This document shows positions 36,795 to 45,013 of a DNA stretch of 56,647 nucleotides, piece by piece. The position numbers were made by a program, and so were the translations under genes. This DNA comes from Actinomycetota bacterium. GTDB taxonomy: Bacteria > Actinomycetota > Acidimicrobiia > Acidimicrobiales > AC-14. Every line of letters starts with the position of its first letter. Position 1 is the stretch's first letter. A model generated the notes under the pieces. That model did no database searches, was not told the origin of the DNA, and saw nothing but the letters and a program-made list of their open reading frames with translations. The stretch spans positions 1-56,647 of the forward strand of contig VAWU01000057.1 in NCBI GenBank assembly GCA_005888325.1, written 5' to 3'.

Positions 36795-38300
36795 TCACGC
36801 CACCAGCTCCGCGGCGGGGCAGAGCTCCGGGTCGGGCTGGAGCGGCGGGCCGTCGACCGCGCAGTGCACCCGGCGGGCGGTGCGCCGCCCGACGGTCTGC
36901 GGACGGAGGCCGATGAAGCCCAGCGGCGCCGCAGCCGCGGCAACGACCGCGGCGACGACGAGTGAGACCCGGAAGGCGTGCGTGACCTGAGCGGCGCCCG
37001 TCGCGACCGACAGGCCCGAGATGACGGGGACCACCGCGAGGGCGGCGAGGCTCGCGGTTCGCGCAATGGCGTTGTTCACTCCGGACGCCACGCTCGCGTG
37101 GTCGGGGTCGACCGAACCCATGACCGTGGCCGTGAGCGGTGCGACGAACAGCACGAGCCCGACTCCGAACACGAACGCCCCCGGCAGCACCTCCGTGGTC
37201 CACGATGCGCTCGGGCCGATGCGAGTGAGCAACAGCAGTCCGGCGCCGACGACGAGGGGCCCGACGGTGAGCTGCAGTCGGGGACCGATCCGCTGGGCCA
37301 GCGAGCCCGACGCGGACGAGAACGCGAACATCAGCACCGTCGCCGGTAGCAACGAGGTGCCCGCGCGCAACGCCGACCAGCCCGCGGCGACCTGCAGCTC
37401 ATAGGCGACCAGGAAGAACGACACACCGAGCGCGGCGTACATCAGCACGGTCGCGAGGTTCGTCACGGTGAACTCGCGACGGCGGAACAGCGCGGGTGGC
37501 ACGAGCGGATCGTGCGTGTGGAGCATGCGCCAGACGAAGGACGCGATGCCGGCCACGGCGAGCACACCCGCCCCGAGGACCGCGCTGTCGGTCCAACCCC
37601 TCGGCCCCGCTTCGGTGAGCGCCCAGGTGGCCGCACCGAGGCTCACCACGGCCAGGCCTGCCCCGACGAGGTCGAGGCCCCGGGCCGCGTGCGGGTCGCG
37701 CGTCTCCGGCACCGCCGCGTGCGCGCACGCGACGACGACCGCGGCGACAGGCAGGTTGATCAGGAACGCCCAGCGCCATCCCGGACCGTCGACGAGCCAC
37801 CCGCCGAGGAACGGGCCGATCGCGCCGGCGACACCGCCCAGTCCCGACCACGCCCCGACGGCTGCGGCCCGGTCGCGCTCCCGGAAGCTCACCTGCAGGA
37901 TCGCGAGGCTGCCGGGGGTGAGCAGCGCAGCTCCGATTCCCTGCATGACACGTGCTACCACGAGCACCTTGATGTTCGGCGCCGCACCGCACAGCAGTGA
38001 CGCGGCCGCGAACCAGACCGTGCCGATCACGAACACCCGCCGCCGACCAAATCGGTCGCCGAGCGCGCCACCCAACAGGATCAGCGACGCGAGCGCGAGC
38101 AGGTACCCGGTCAGGACCCACTGCAACGAGCTGACGCTCGCGTGGAAGTCGTCCCCGATGTGTGGCAGCGCCACGTTGACCACAGTGGCGTCCAGCATCG
38201 CCATCCCACTCGCGGCGACCGTCGCCACGAGCGCGACGCGCCCCTTCGCCGAGTGCAGGACCAAACCGTCCGCGATCGCGCCCGTCGTGGCACTGGTCAC
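36795..38300 (-). CDS. MFS drug exporter, EmrB/QacA (DHA2) family
   Basis: A 501-aa 14-helix exporter. GTG 38300 is chosen because AGGAGGAGG lies upstream; the frame extending further is spurious. Key motifs are ATVVNVALPHIGDDFHAS (motif D), LGGALGDRFGRRRVFVIGTV (motif A), VMQGIGAALLTPGSLAILQV (motif B) and GAIGPFLGGWLVDGPGWRWA (motif C). A long N-terminal half and a GLxxG-type C half fit proton-driven efflux of lipophilic drugs. It is downstream of the TetR-VOC pair in reverse order, and divergent from the molybdoenzyme gene, so its regulator is uncertain. Confidence 0.9.
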   Translation of the reverse strand: MTSATTGAIADGLVLHSAKGRVALVATVAASGMAMLDATVVNVALPHIGDDFHASVSSLQWVLTGYLLALASLILLGGALGDRFGRRRVFVIGTVWFAAASLLCGAAPNIKVLVVARVMQGIGAALLTPGSLAILQVSFRERDRAAAVGAWSGLGGVAGAIGPFLGGWLVDGPGWRWAFLINLPVAAVVVACAHAAVPETRDPHAARGLDLVGAGLAVVSLGAATWALTEAGPRGWTDSAVLGAGVLAVAGIASFVWRMLHTHDPLVPPALFRRREFTVTNLATVLMYAALGVSFFLVAYELQVAAGWSALRAGTSLLPATVLMFAFSSASGSLAQRIGPRLQLTVGPLVVGAGLLLLTRIGPSASWTTEVLPGAFVFGVGLVLFVAPLTATVMGSVDPDHASVASGVNNAIARTASLAALAVVPVISGLSVATGAAQVTHAFRVSLVVAAVVAAAAAPLGFIGLRPQTVGRRTARRVHCAVDGPPLQPDPELCPAAELVA

Positions 38301-38369
38301 CGCTGCGCGCCTCCTCCTGTCACCGGCCGCCAGTGTGCACCATGGCGTCCGTGAAGGGACCGGCGATCG

Positions 38370-39017
38370 ATGAACAGAGCGATTGCCAGGATTAGCTTCT
38401 TGGGGATGTCGAGGTTCACCCGAGGGTTCACCGGACGCAGGCGCGGCGAGCCGGATCCTCGGCTGCCGCCCGGCCAGTACGACACCGGAAGGAGCTGGCC
38501 GGTGCTCACGGCCGAGGCCACGCCGAGGCTGTCCACCACGGACTGGTCGCTCGCGGTTGAAGGGCTCGTCGAGCGGCCGACGACCTGGACGTGGAGTGAG
38601 GTCCAGGCACTCGCGCCGTCGACATACGAAGGTGCCATCCATTGCGTCACCACGTGGTCGAAGTTCGACATGACCTTCAGGGGGGTCTCGGTCGACACCC
38701 TGCTCGAGATTGCCCGGCCGCTGGCGAACGCCACCCATGTGCTCGCGTTCTCCCACACCGGCTACACGACGAACCTCCCGCTGGCAGATGTGACGGACGG
38801 GCACGCGTGGGTCACCTGGGAGGTCGACGGAAAGCCCCTCCCCGTCGACCACGGCGGCCCGGCCCGGCTCCTCGTTCCCCACCTCTACTTCTGGAAGAGC
38901 GCCAAGTGGATCGCCGGCCTCCGCCTGCTCGACCACGACGAGCCCGGGTTCTGGGAGCGCAACGGCTACCACGACCGCGGCGACCCCTGGCTCGAGCAGC
39001 GCTACCAGGGCGACTGA
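38370..39017 (+). CDS. Sulfite oxidase-family molybdopterin oxidoreductase
   Basis: A 215-aa Mo-cofactor domain protein of the sulfite oxidase/MsrP fold. The Mo-ligating Cys is in GAIHCVTTWSKFDMTFRGVS, and HTGYTTNLPLADVTDGHAWV, VDHGGPARLLVPHLYFWKSA and KWIAGLRLLDHDEPGFWERN are the family pattern. There is no heme domain and no Tat signal, so it is cytoplasmic. It is followed 3 bases later by an FAD reductase, its likely electron partner, and it lies about 3 kb from the molybdate import operon. The ATG at 38406 is an alternative start, since homologues begin near MSRFTRGFTGRR. Confidence 0.87.
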   Translation: MNRAIARISFLGMSRFTRGFTGRRRGEPDPRLPPGQYDTGRSWPVLTAEATPRLSTTDWSLAVEGLVERPTTWTWSEVQALAPSTYEGAIHCVTTWSKFDMTFRGVSVDTLLEIARPLANATHVLAFSHTGYTTNLPLADVTDGHAWVTWEVDGKPLPVDHGGPARLLVPHLYFWKSAKWIAGLRLLDHDEPGFWERNGYHDRGDPWLEQRYQGD

Positions 39018-39020
39018 TCC

Positions 39021-39737
39021 ATGGGCGCGGGTCAGACGCGGACGACGTGGCAGACCGCGACGCTGGTCGGCATCTCGAACGAGACGGGCAGCGCGAAGAC
39101 CTTCCGGCTGCGCCTGCACCAGCCGACCCCGCACCTCGCCGGACAGCACTACGTCATCAGACTCACCGCACCGGACGGGTACACCGCATCGCGGTCCTAC
39201 TCGATCGCCTCCGCGCCCGATGGTTCGGCCGAGCTCGACTTCACCGTCGAACGTCTGGACGACGGAGAGGTCTCGACTTTCCTCCACGACGTCGCCCAAC
39301 CGGGTGACGATCTCGAGGTTCGCGGACCCATCGGCGGATGGTTCGTCTGGGAGGGCACGACCCCGGTGCTCCTCGTCGGCGGCGGATCCGGCGTGGTTCC
39401 GCTCATGGCCATGCTCCGCCTCGCCCGCCGTACCGGAAGGGCCGAGCTCGTCCGCCTCGTCCTCTCGGTCCGTACTCCCGACGACCTCTACTACGCCGCC
39501 GAGCTGCCCGGGCCCGAGACCACCGTCGTCTACACCCGCCGCAACCCGCCCGGCGCGGCGCGCCCACCCGGACGGCTCATCGCGTCCGACATTCCCCCCT
39601 TGCCCGATCGAGCGGCCACCGCCTACGTCTGTGGCTCGACCGGGTTCGCCGACCACGCCACCGACCTGCTCCTCGATTCCGGCATCCCCGCAACCGCCAT
39701 TCGCGTCGAACGCTTCGGGCCCACCGGCGCCACCTGA
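39021..39737 (+). CDS. FAD/NAD(P)-binding oxidoreductase (ferredoxin reductase-like)
   Basis: A 238-aa flavin reductase of the FNR type. The FAD site is ASRSYSIASAPDGSAELDFT (RxYS), the NAD(P) site is VLLVGGGSGVVPLMAMLRLA, and TAYVCGSTGFADHATDLLLD is near the end, where NAD(P) ribose contacts lie. No 2Fe-2S domain is attached. Its gene follows the molybdoenzyme after three bases, so the two probably form a two-component oxidoreductase. The true electron acceptor is unknown. Confidence 0.85.
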   Translation: MGAGQTRTTWQTATLVGISNETGSAKTFRLRLHQPTPHLAGQHYVIRLTAPDGYTASRSYSIASAPDGSAELDFTVERLDDGEVSTFLHDVAQPGDDLEVRGPIGGWFVWEGTTPVLLVGGGSGVVPLMAMLRLARRTGRAELVRLVLSVRTPDDLYYAAELPGPETTVVYTRRNPPGAARPPGRLIASDIPPLPDRAATAYVCGSTGFADHATDLLLDSGIPATAIRVERFGPTGAT

Positions 39738-39765
39738 GACAGCCGGTGGTGCACGGCGCCGATCG

Positions 39766-41265
39766 TCAGAGCTCGATCTCGGGGTAGAGCGGGTATCGGG
39801 CGAGGAGGTCGTCCACCCTGGAGCGCGCGGCCCGCACGATCTGCTCCTCGAGGCGGAACTGCACGAGTGAGGGCTTGCCCTGGTTCGGTCCGGATGCGAC
39901 GACACCCGGGGACGCGCCGCCAAGGACGGAAGCGAGCACGTCCGCGATCTCGCGCATCTCCTCGGCGCCCATCCGGAGCGTGGTGACCGCGGGAGTGCCC
40001 AGCCGGAGGCCACTGGTGTACCAGGGGCCGTTCGTCTCGTCGGGGACGACGTTGCGGTTCAAGGTGATGCCCGCGGCCCGGCACGCGGACTCCGCCTGAC
40101 GTCCGTTGAGCCCGAACGGACGGACATCGACGAGCACGAGGTGGTTGTCCGTTCCGCCCGTCACCACCGGGACATCGCCGGCGACCAGTGCTTCGGCGAG
40201 GACGCGCGCGTTCTCGACGACGGCCGACGCGTACGCCGCGAACGACGGCTGCGTCGCCTCGGCCAGCGCCACGGCCTTGGCCGCCATGACGTGGGGCAAC
40301 GGGCCGCCGAGCACCAGCGGGCACCCGCGGTCGACGTGCTCGGCTAGCTCCCGACGGCAGAGCACGAGCCCGCCGCGCGGTCCGCGCAGGGTCTTGTGGG
40401 TCGTGGTGGTGACGATGTGCGCGTGGGGGACGGGGTCGTGGTCGCCGGTGAGGACCTTGCCGGCGACCAGCCCGGCGAAGTGCGCCATGTCGACCATGAA
40501 CGTGGCGCCGACCTCGTCTGCGATCTCGCGCAGCACGCGGAAGTTCACGAGGCGGGGGTACGAGCTGTACCCCGCGATCAGGATCAGCGGTCGCTCCGTG
40601 CGCGCCCGCTGTCTGATGTCGTCGTAGTCGAGGAGCGACGTCCGCGGGTCGACTCCGTAGGAGCGGTGTCGGAACAGCTTTCCCGAGATGTTCGGGCGGA
40701 AGCCGTGGGTCAGGTGCCCTCCCGCATGCAGCGACATGCCGAGGAGCGTCTGGTTGCCCAGCTCCCGGCGCAGGCCCTCCCAGTCATCGTCGGACAGATT
40801 GTTCACGTGCTGGGCCTCGAGGCGTTTCAGAGCCGGCGACTCCACGCGCTGGGACAGCACCGCCCAGAAGGCGACCAGGTTGGCGTCGATCCCGCTGTGG
40901 GGCTGCGCGTACGCGTGCTCGGCGCCGAAGAGCGCGCACGCCAGCTCGTTCGCACGCGACTCGATCGCATCGACGTTGTCGCAGCCCGCGTACAGGCGGT
41001 GGCCCGGAGCGCCCTCGGCGTACTTGTCGCTCAGCCAGTTGCCCATCGCGAGCAGCACCGCGGGGCTGGCGAAGTTCTCGCTCGCGATCAGCTTGAGGTG
41101 GGTCCGCTGGTCGACGAGCTCACGCAGGACCGCGTCCGCGACGTCGGGTTCCACGCTGGCGACGGCGTCGAGCGCGGCGGCGAAGCCGATCGTCTCGCCT
41201 GACATTCCCTCGGTGCTGACGCCGAACCGAGCGAGATAGGTCTGTAACAAGCTGCCGACGGCCAT
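39766..41265 (-). CDS. glyA: Serine hydroxymethyltransferase
   Basis: A 499-aa PLP enzyme interconverting serine and glycine with tetrahydrofolate, supplying C1 units. ATG 41265 has AAGGAG and is preferred over the longer frame. [20 protein letters not shown] and [20 protein letters not shown] are substrate and PLP motifs, [20 protein letters not shown] carries the PLP Lys, and [15 protein letters not shown] has the Asp/His pair. It is longer than typical GlyA (~420 aa), as in some actinobacteria, through an inserted segment around residues 130-200. A ZTP riboswitch-like leader (41283-41360) precedes it. Confidence 0.92.
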   Translation of the reverse strand: MAVGSLLQTYLARFGVSTEGMSGETIGFAAALDAVASVEPDVADAVLRELVDQRTHLKLIASENFASPAVLLAMGNWLSDKYAEGAPGHRLYAGCDNVDAIESRANELACALFGAEHAYAQPHSGIDANLVAFWAVLSQRVESPALKRLEAQHVNNLSDDDWEGLRRELGNQTLLGMSLHAGGHLTHGFRPNISGKLFRHRSYGVDPRTSLLDYDDIRQRARTERPLILIAGYSSYPRLVNFRVLREIADEVGATFMVDMAHFAGLVAGKVLTGDHDPVPHAHIVTTTTHKTLRGPRGGLVLCRRELAEHVDRGCPLVLGGPLPHVMAAKAVALAEATQPSFAAYASAVVENARVLAEALVAGDVPVVTGGTDNHLVLVDVRPFGLNGRQAESACRAAGITLNRNVVPDETNGPWYTSGLRLGTPAVTTLRMGAEEMREIADVLASVLGGASPGVVASGPNQGKPSLVQFRLEEQIVRAARSRVDDLLARYPLYPEIEL

Positions 41266-41282
41266 GATGGCTCCTTGCTCCG

Positions 41283-41360
41283 CAGGGCCCAGGCGTTCGG
41301 CACGGCTCGAAGGTCGCTCCCCGGTGGTTGGCTCCACCTCGCAACGCCAGTCACGACCTC
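41283..41360 (-). promoter_or_regulatory. ZTP (pfl) riboswitch in the glyA leader
   Basis: On the minus strand the leader contains GTGACTGGCG (41345-41354), then CCGGGGAGCG (41315-41324) and finally CGCCTGGGC (41287-41295). These are the conserved blocks of the pfl motif, in order and at normal spacing, and glyA is a known target of ZTP riboswitches. The last block is only about 20 bases before the AAGGAG and ATG, with no room for a separate terminator, so translational control is more likely than termination. ZTP would rise when C1-folate is short and would switch glyA on. Confidence 0.85.
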
Positions 41361-41498
41361 GGCGCGAGCGTACCGGGTGCATGCTCCGCGATCTGCTGCG
41401 AGGCCTCGCCCACGAACCGGGACTTGGTTTCGTAACGTCGTCACAATTAGGGCTGAGGGCGCGCCGGAGAAAGGCGCCGAGAGAAAGGCAGGGTCGTC

Positions 41499-42197
41499 AT
41501 GGGGACGCTCGTCTCGTATCAGCTCGAAGGCTCCATCGCCACGATCACGATGGACGACGGGAAGGTGAACGCGCTGTCGGTTCAGATGCTCACGGAGCTC
41601 GGCGCGGCCCTCGATCGCGCCACCGCGGACCGGGCCGTCGTCGTGCTCACCGGCAGAGACGGCCTGTTCTCGGCCGGGTTCGATCTGGCGGTGCTCAGGG
41701 GCGGCGGCTCCGACGCGTCAGGCATGCTTCGAGCCGGCTTCGAGCTGGCGGAACGGCTCCTCTCGTTCCCGACGCCCGTGCTCATCGCGTGCACCGGCCA
41801 CGCGGTGGCCATGGGTGTGTTCCTCCTGTTGTCGGGCGACTACCGAGTCGGTGCGGCCGGCCCTTACAAGATCACCGCCAACGAGGTCGCCATCGGTCTC
41901 ACGATGCCGCGGGCCGCGGTCGAGATCTGCAGGCAACGGCTCACGCCCGCGCACTTCAACCGCGCGGTCGTCCTCGCGGAGGTCTTCTCTCCCGACGACG
42001 CGGTCGCGGCCGGCTTCTTGGATCGCGTCGTGCCGGCCTCCGAGCTGCGGGACGTTGCCCTGAGCGCGGCGGACCTGCTGGCCAAGCTCGACGGAGAGGC
42101 GCACGCCGCGAGCAAACGGCGCGCCCGGGACCGCTCGCTGCACGCGCTCCGGGCGGCCATCGAAGCCGACGACGCCGACTTCTCGGCGACGGCGTGA
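41499..42197 (+). CDS. Enoyl-CoA hydratase/isomerase-family protein
   Basis: A 232-aa crotonase-fold protein. ITMDDGKVNALSVQMLTELG is the opening strand, GLFSAGFDLAVLRGGGSDAS contains the oxyanion-hole part, and LIACTGHAVAMGVFLLLSGD has the second oxyanion Gly; the catalytic Glu pair of canonical hydratases is not clearly present. It therefore may not hydrate enoyl-CoA. It is followed by a TetR gene 45 bases downstream in the same direction, which probably controls a lipid pathway. Divergent from glyA. Confidence 0.85.
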   Translation: MGTLVSYQLEGSIATITMDDGKVNALSVQMLTELGAALDRATADRAVVVLTGRDGLFSAGFDLAVLRGGGSDASGMLRAGFELAERLLSFPTPVLIACTGHAVAMGVFLLLSGDYRVGAAGPYKITANEVAIGLTMPRAAVEICRQRLTPAHFNRAVVLAEVFSPDDAVAAGFLDRVVPASELRDVALSAADLLAKLDGEAHAASKRRARDRSLHALRAAIEADDADFSATA

Positions 42198-42242
42198 GCC
42201 GGACGTGACCGCCCCAACCAACCGTCGCGACAGGAGACCGTG

Positions 42243-42857
42243 GTGCCGAGAGCGAAGCAGCGGACGCCCGAGCTGCGAGACCGCGTCCTGCAGGTCGCGG
42301 TCGCGACGCTGGCCGACGAGGGGATCGCCGGTTTCACGGCCCGGCGGGTCGCGCAGCAGGCGGAGACGTCGACGCCGGCGGTCTACGAGCTGTTCGGAGA
42401 CAAGGCCGGGCTCGTCCGGGAGGTGTTCTTCGAGGGCTTCCGACTGCTGCGGCGACGCTTCGACCGCGTCCAGATCTCCGACGATCCGCGTGCCGACCTG
42501 GTGCGTGTCATCCGGGTCTTCCGGGCGTTCGTGCGTGAGAACCCGGTGCTGGCCGAGGTGATGTTCTCCCGGCCCTTCGCCGACTTCGACCCGGGCCCCG
42601 CGGAGCTGACCGCAGGCAGCGCGGTCAGGGAGTTCATCGTGGCGCGCGTCCGGCGCGCCATCGACGCGGGCATCCTGCGCGGCGACGAGACCGACATCGC
42701 GCACGCGCTCGTCGCGCTCGCGCAGGGTTTGGCGGCCCAGGAGGCCGCGGGTTGGCTCGGCACGTCCAGGGCATCGGTCGATCGGCGCTGGAGCCTGGCC
42801 ATCGACGCCGTGCTGGACGGCTTGCACCCCGCGTCCACCGCACGTGCGAGGCGGTGA
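42243..42857 (+). CDS. TetR-family transcriptional regulator
   Basis: A regulator of about 204 residues. The HTH is RTPELRDRVLQVAVATLADE, GIAGFTARRVAQQAETSTPA, VYELFGDKAGLVREVFFE. GTG 42243 is preferred because AGGAG then lies six bases before it; GTG 42240 is adjacent. It lies downstream of the crotonase gene and just upstream of the convergent MBL gene. Fatty-acid-responsive TetR proteins often sit beside crotonases, so acyl-CoA ligands are a reasonable guess. Confidence 0.88.
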   Translation: MPRAKQRTPELRDRVLQVAVATLADEGIAGFTARRVAQQAETSTPAVYELFGDKAGLVREVFFEGFRLLRRRFDRVQISDDPRADLVRVIRVFRAFVRENPVLAEVMFSRPFADFDPGPAELTAGSAVREFIVARVRRAIDAGILRGDETDIAHALVALAQGLAAQEAAGWLGTSRASVDRRWSLAIDAVLDGLHPASTARARR

Positions 42858-42863
42858 ACCCGC

Positions 42864-43736
42864 CTACCCGAGTCGGCGGTCGATGACAGCCGGCGCGCTC
42901 CCGGCGGTCACGGTCACCACGTCGAGGTCCCGAGCGACGACGACCTCGCCGGCGAACTGTCCGCGGGCCTCGTCGAGCAGGTCCTGCTCACCGCCCGCCG
43001 CGATCGGCGGCACACAGTGGGTGTACACGAGCGTGCGCACCCCCGCCCGTGACGCAGTGCGCAACGCGTCATCGGTGGAGCTGTGGTAGTCGAGGATGTC
43101 TTGGAACCGTTGCATCGGCACCCGCTCGATGAGCGAACGCCGCACCACGGTCTGCACGTACACGTCGGCGCCGGCGCAAAGGCGGTCGAGGCCCTCGCAC
43201 GGGACCGTGTCGCCCGCGAGCACCACCGCCACGCCGTCGTGCTCGAACCGGTAACCCACCGTCGGCGCCACTGGTCGATGGTCGGTCGGTGCCGCGACGA
43301 CGCGAACCGCGCTCTTCTCGAACGCGGTCCCATCGTCGACCTCGGTGACGTCGCAGGTGGGCTCCCAGTTGAGGTCGTCGTGATGGGCGAGCCGGTAGCC
43401 GATGTCGTCGCGCAGCATGTCGATCGTGCGGTCCACGAAGGCCGCCGTCCCCGGTGGGCCCACCACGCGGAGAGGTGCGTCCGCGAGCGACATGACCCAC
43501 CTGGTCGTGAGGACGTCGTTGAAGTCGCAGACGTGGTCGGAGTGGAGGTGGGTGAGGAAGACGGCATCGAGCGCGGGCGGTCCGGTGCCGAGCGCGGCGA
43601 GACGCATCAGGACGCCTCGGCCACAGTCGACGAGAAGCTGGAGCCCACCGGCGCGCACCAGGGTGGCCGGCCCCGCCCGCTCGGGGTCGGGCAGGGGCGA
43701 GCCGGTTCCTAGCAGCACGACGTCCAACCCGGTCAC
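42864..43736 (-). CDS. Metallo-beta-lactamase-fold hydrolase, RNase Z-like
   Basis: A 290-aa protein. LLGTGSPLPDPERAGPATLV opens the fold, the zinc motif is VFLTHLHSDHVCDFND (HxHxDH), VVLAGDTVPCEGLDRLCAGA gives the bridging Asp, VYVQTVVRR and TLVYTHCVPP provide the last His. The opening with GTGSP and the overall pattern resemble RNase Z/arylsulfatase-like MBL enzymes rather than beta-lactamases. Cytoplasmic, substrate unknown. Confidence 0.85.
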   Translation of the reverse strand: MTGLDVVLLGTGSPLPDPERAGPATLVRAGGLQLLVDCGRGVLMRLAALGTGPPALDAVFLTHLHSDHVCDFNDVLTTRWVMSLADAPLRVVGPPGTAAFVDRTIDMLRDDIGYRLAHHDDLNWEPTCDVTEVDDGTAFEKSAVRVVAAPTDHRPVAPTVGYRFEHDGVAVVLAGDTVPCEGLDRLCAGADVYVQTVVRRSLIERVPMQRFQDILDYHSSTDDALRTASRAGVRTLVYTHCVPPIAAGGEQDLLDEARGQFAGEVVVARDLDVVTVTAGSAPAVIDRRLG

Positions 43737-43751
43737 TCCCTCGAGACGCGC

Positions 43752-44201
43752 TCAGCAGCAGCGGGCTGCGGCTTCGGGCACCGACGCGCAGGGCAACGAG
43801 GCCTCTGTCTCGTCGACGTGGGCGGACGACTGTCCGAAGCTGTCGCTGTCCTCGAGCACCGCGTAGATCTCCCACGAGCCGTCGGGCCCGTCGACCCAGA
43901 CCTTGTCCTGGCGGGCGTAGCAACAAGTTCCGTTCTCCTCGACGGTGGCGACACCCCCGTCGGTCAGTCGGGCCTGGTGCGCGACGACCTCGTCGGTCGA
44001 GACGACCTCCACGCCCAGGTGGTTGAGGCGGCTGTCGGCACCGGCCTGCTCGAACAGCACGAGCTTGAGCGGGGGATCCGCGATGGCGAAGTTGGCGTAG
44101 CCGGGCTTGCGCTTGTTCGGCTCGGTCGCGAAGAGCTTGGAGTAGAAGCCGACGGCTTCGTCGATATCGGGGACGTTCAGTGCGAGTTGAAGCCGTGACA
44201 T
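43752..44201 (-). CDS. ArsI/CadI-family VOC protein
   Basis: A 149-aa VOC protein opening RLQLALNVPDIDEAVGFYSK with PNKRKPGYANFAIADPPLKL, both typical of the ArsI/CadI group. NGTCCYARQDKVWV holds a vicinal Cys pair like that of ArsI C-As lyase, and a further Cys pair closes the protein (AARCC). ArsI breaks the C-As bond of trivalent organoarsenicals; CadI members are cadmium-induced. The divergent ArsR supports a metalloid or metal response. ATG 44201 has GGAAG before it. Confidence 0.85.
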   Translation of the reverse strand: MSRLQLALNVPDIDEAVGFYSKLFATEPNKRKPGYANFAIADPPLKLVLFEQAGADSRLNHLGVEVVSTDEVVAHQARLTDGGVATVEENGTCCYARQDKVWVDGPDGSWEIYAVLEDSDSFGQSSAHVDETEASLPCASVPEAAARCC

Positions 44202-44220
44202 GGAAGGAAGCCTCCGATAG

Positions 44221-44272
44221 ATTGACTGTTGTCGATCCGTTGACTCTTGCAAATGTATCGACGCCTGTCAAT
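44221..44272. promoter_or_regulatory. Paired ArsR operators between arsI-like and arsR
   Basis: ATTGAC-N4-GTCGAT lies at 44221-44236 and ATCGAC-N4-GTCAAT at 44257-44272, separated by 20 bases. Each is an imperfect dyad and the pair is itself mirror-symmetric. They occupy the short gap between two divergent starts, so an ArsR dimer on each would cover both promoters. Confidence 0.65.
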
Positions 44273-44289
44273 AGGTGGAGGAGCACTTC

Positions 44290-44631
44290 ATGGCTGCCAA
44301 GCAGATGTCGGTCGTCCAGCTCGATGGCGTGGTGTGCTGCGCACCCGTGCTCGCGGCGCCGCTGGCCGAGGCCGAGGCCGAGGAGCTGGCGCGGGTGCTC
44401 GCGGCGCTGGCCGACCCGGTGCGGCTGCGGCTGCTCAGCCTCGTGGCCGCCGGCGGCGAGGTCTGCTCGTGCGATCTCGAGGGTCCGTTGGGCAAGTCGC
44501 AGCCGACCATCAGCCACCACACGAAGGCGCTGGCCGACGCCGGCCTGCTCGCGGGGGAGAAGCGCGGCCGCTGGATGATGTGGCGGGTGGTCCCCGAGCG
44601 ACTCGCCGCCCTGCGGGCCGCCCTCTCGTAG
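44290..44631 (+). CDS. ArsR-family metalloregulator with Cys sensor residues
   Basis: A 113-aa ArsR/SmtB-type repressor. ATG 44290 has GGAGGAG upstream. Vicinal Cys16-Cys17 (DGVVCCAPVLAA) and a second Cys pair in GGEVCSCDLEGPL match the As(III) site type of corynebacterial ArsR, in which N-terminal Cys and a helix Cys combine. The winged HTH is LGKSQPTISHHTKALADAGL. It probably represses itself and the divergent ArsI-like gene and is released by arsenite or a similar thiol-seeking ion. Confidence 0.87.
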   Translation: MAAKQMSVVQLDGVVCCAPVLAAPLAEAEAEELARVLAALADPVRLRLLSLVAAGGEVCSCDLEGPLGKSQPTISHHTKALADAGLLAGEKRGRWMMWRVVPERLAALRAALS

Positions 44632-44664
44632 CAACCGGGCGCCCTGGGGGCTCCTGTATAGGCC

Positions 44665-44694
44665 TTGACAGGCATATACGGGTAGAGGCATATT
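44665..44694 (+). promoter_or_regulatory. Sigma-70-type promoter for a probably leaderless transcript
   Basis: TTGACA (44665-44670) is a perfect -35, and CATATT (44689-44694) is a -10 at 18 bases spacing. Transcription would begin at about 44700, which is the GTG of the following gene, so the mRNA would be leaderless. Direct GGCATAT repeats at 44671 and 44687 overlap the promoter and may be a repressor site. Confidence 0.55.
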
Positions 44695-44699
44695 GTGAC

Positions 44700-45008
44700 G
44701 TGTCACTGGACTCGTTCACGGTGCTCGCCGAGCCCACCCGGCGACGGATCCTCGACCGGCTGCGATCGTCGGAGAGCAGCGTCGGTGAGCTCGTGGAGGC
44801 GCTTTCGGTCAGCCAGCCCACGACGTCCAAGCACCTGAAGGTGCTGCGCGAAGCGGGCTTCGTCTCTTGCCGCACCGCGGCACAACACCGCATCTACCGG
44901 ATCGAGACCGGTCCCTTCGAGACCCTCGCGGAGTGGCTCGAGCCGTACCGCCGCCTGTGGAGTCACCACCTCGACGCCCTCGAGCGTCACCTCGACGACA
45001 AGGAGTAG
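44700..45008 (+). CDS. ArsR-family transcriptional regulator (SRPBCC-linked)
   Basis: A 102-aa winged HTH protein: FTVLAEPTRRRILDRLRSSE, LVEALSVSQPTTSKHLKVLR and EAGFVSCRTAAQHRIYRI. There are no Cys sensor pairs, so it is not a metal sensor like the preceding gene. GTG 44700 is at or next to the predicted transcript start. ArsR proteins of this class are usually paired with an SRPBCC protein, as here, and are released by small organic ligands bound by that partner. Confidence 0.87.
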   Translation: MSLDSFTVLAEPTRRRILDRLRSSESSVGELVEALSVSQPTTSKHLKVLREAGFVSCRTAAQHRIYRIETGPFETLAEWLEPYRRLWSHHLDALERHLDDKE

Positions 45009-45013
45009 GAGCG

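Noticed and set aside
38301-40013. Long N-terminal extension of the MFS exporter frame
   Set aside because: It runs opposite the molybdoenzyme and flavin reductase genes and is not transporter-like. The ribosome site at 38300 fixes the start.
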